From contig URRK01000119.1 of NCBI GenBank assembly GCA_900550315.1, forward strand, positions 1 to 5,649: a DNA stretch of 5,649 nucleotides. The letters run 5' to 3'. Under the pieces are notes generated by a model. The model did not search any database and was not told the origin of the DNA. It was given only the letters and a program-made list of their open reading frames with translations. The number at the start of each line of letters is the position of its first letter. Position 1 is the first letter of the stretch. This document shows positions 4,745 to 5,649 of the stretch, piece after piece. Both the position numbers and the translations under genes were made by a program. The stretch comes from an uncultured Oscillospiraceae bacterium (GTDB lineage: Bacteria > Bacillota > Clostridia > Oscillospirales > Acutalibacteraceae).

Positions 4745-5649
4745 ATGTTGGAAAAATTACGCAGGTTTCCGGCCCGGTAGTAGACTGCCGGTTTGAAAAC
4801 GGAAAATTACCAAGAATCCGCGAGGCGCTAACTGTTACCGTAAAGGGCGAACAGCGGGTTATGGAGGTTTCGCAGCACATAGGGCAGGACCAGGTGCGCT
4901 GCATTTTGTTGGGTGCGGGCGAAAACTTGGCCCGCGGCATGGCCGTTACCGCTACCGGCGCGGGCATTACAGTGCCGGTTGGCAACGCCACCTTAGGCCG
5001 CATGTTTAACGTACTGGGTGAGCCAATTGATGACGGCGAAAAAATTTCGCCGGATAACGAGCGCTGGGAAATTCACCGCAAGGCGCCGGGGTTTGAGCAA
5101 CAACAGCCCGTTGCCAGTATTTTAGAAACCGGCATTAAGGTAATTGACCTGTTAGAGCCGTACCCCAAGGGCGGTAAAATTGGCCTGTTTGGCGGCGCCG
5201 GCGTTGGTAAAACGGTTTTAATTCAAGAGCTGATTCACAATGTAGCCATGGAGCATGGCGGTTATTCGGTTTTTACCGGCGTTGGCGAGCGCAGCCGTGA
5301 GGGCAACGACCTTTGGAACGAGATGCGCGAAAGCGGCGTTTGCGATAAAACGGCGCTGGTTTTTGGCCAAATGAACGAATCACCCGGCGTGCGTATGCGC
5401 GTGGCCCTTTCGGGTCTTACCATGGCCGAATATTTTAGGGATGAACAGCATAAGGATGTGCTGCTGTTTATTGACAACATCTTTCGTTTTGTGCAGGCGG
5501 GCAGCGAGGTTTCTACACTGCTTGGCCGAATGCCCTCGGCCGTAGGCTACCAGCCAACCTTAGCCGAGGAGATGGGCGCGCTGCAGGAGCGTATTACCTC
5601 TACCAAAAGCGGCTCGGTTACCTCGGTACAGGCAGTTTATGTACCGGCC
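4741..5649 (+). CDS. atpD: ATP synthase F1 subunit beta, N-terminal 303 residues, cut by the window edge
   Basis: Beta carries the catalytic sites that make ATP from ADP and phosphate. The gene is open to the right edge; 303 codons are visible, about two thirds of a usual beta of about 460-480. It starts at GTG overlapping the gamma stop by four bases. The N-terminal barrel begins VGKITQVSGPVVDCRF. The P-loop GGAGVGKT is at residues 151-158 (E. coli 149-156). The catalytic Glu is E183 in GVGERSREGND (E. coli E181). Walker B is DVLLFIDNIFRF with D245. The usual NEPPGAR motif reads NESPGVR (212-218), a mild variation. It is the only atp gene here outside the reading frame shared by atpB, E, F, A and G. 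The rest of beta, including the DELSEED lever, is not visible. Identity is certain. Confidence 0.97.
   Translation, partial: MNVGKITQVSGPVVDCRFENGKLPRIREALTVTVKGEQRVMEVSQHIGQDQVRCILLGAGENLARGMAVTATGAGITVPVGNATLGRMFNVLGEPIDDGEKISPDNERWEIHRKAPGFEQQQPVASILETGIKVIDLLEPYPKGGKIGLFGGAGVGKTVLIQELIHNVAMEHGGYSVFTGVGERSREGNDLWNEMRESGVCDKTALVFGQMNESPGVRMRVALSGLTMAEYFRDEQHKDVLLFIDNIFRFVQAGSEVSTLLGRMPSAVGYQPTLAEEMGALQERITSTKSGSVTSVQAVYVPA

Noticed and set aside
1..5649. Insertion sequences, CRISPR arrays, tRNA/rRNA genes, riboswitches
   Set aside because: The whole window is occupied by coding sequence with gaps of at most 18 bases, and no such pattern was seen on either strand.

Overview
The window is the front and middle part of a bacterial F-type ATP synthase (F1Fo) operon. 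All genes are on the plus strand and packed almost without gaps. It opens in the 3' end of a PLP-dependent aminotransferase gene. Then follow atpB (subunit a), atpE (c), atpF (b), atpA (alpha), atpG (gamma) and the first 303 codons of atpD (beta), which runs off the right edge. atpC would be expected just beyond. No gene-free stretch exceeds 18 bases, and I see no promoter, terminator, RNA gene, mobile element or CRISPR array.

The organism looks like a Firmicute of class Clostridia, perhaps a gut Oscillospiraceae/Ruminococcaceae-type bacterium. I base this on the style of the subunit a, b and gamma sequences, the clostridial type of aminotransferase and the intermediate base composition. This is judged from memory of family sequences, not from a search.

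The main point of interest is what has happened to subunit delta. In the usual order (atpB-E-F-H-A-G-D-C) the delta gene atpH lies between atpF and atpA. Here there is no free-standing atpH. Instead the alpha subunit is 592 residues long (E. coli alpha is 513) and carries about 88 extra N-terminal residues. These align well with the C-terminal domain of delta/OSCP, the part that holds subunit b. The N-terminal helical domain of delta, which normally caps the alpha3beta3 head, is not encoded in this window. The result reads as a delta(C-terminal domain)-alpha fusion, which predicts three delta-like domains per enzyme instead of one.

Other subunits are also unusual. Subunit c has a signal-peptide-like leader plus a Thr/Ala-rich spacer before its hairpin. 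Gamma has a basic C-terminal tail about 15 residues longer than in E. coli, at the end that points to the top of the head. Subunit a keeps its essential Arg, but the acidic and His residues of its ion half-channel are displaced. The catalytic and rotary core (Walker motifs, alpha Arg finger, beta catalytic Glu, c carboxylate, a Arg) is intact, so this should be a working enzyme with a remodelled stator and cap. atpB, E, F, A and G all lie in one reading frame, each separated by a UAA stop and a short gap that is a multiple of three.
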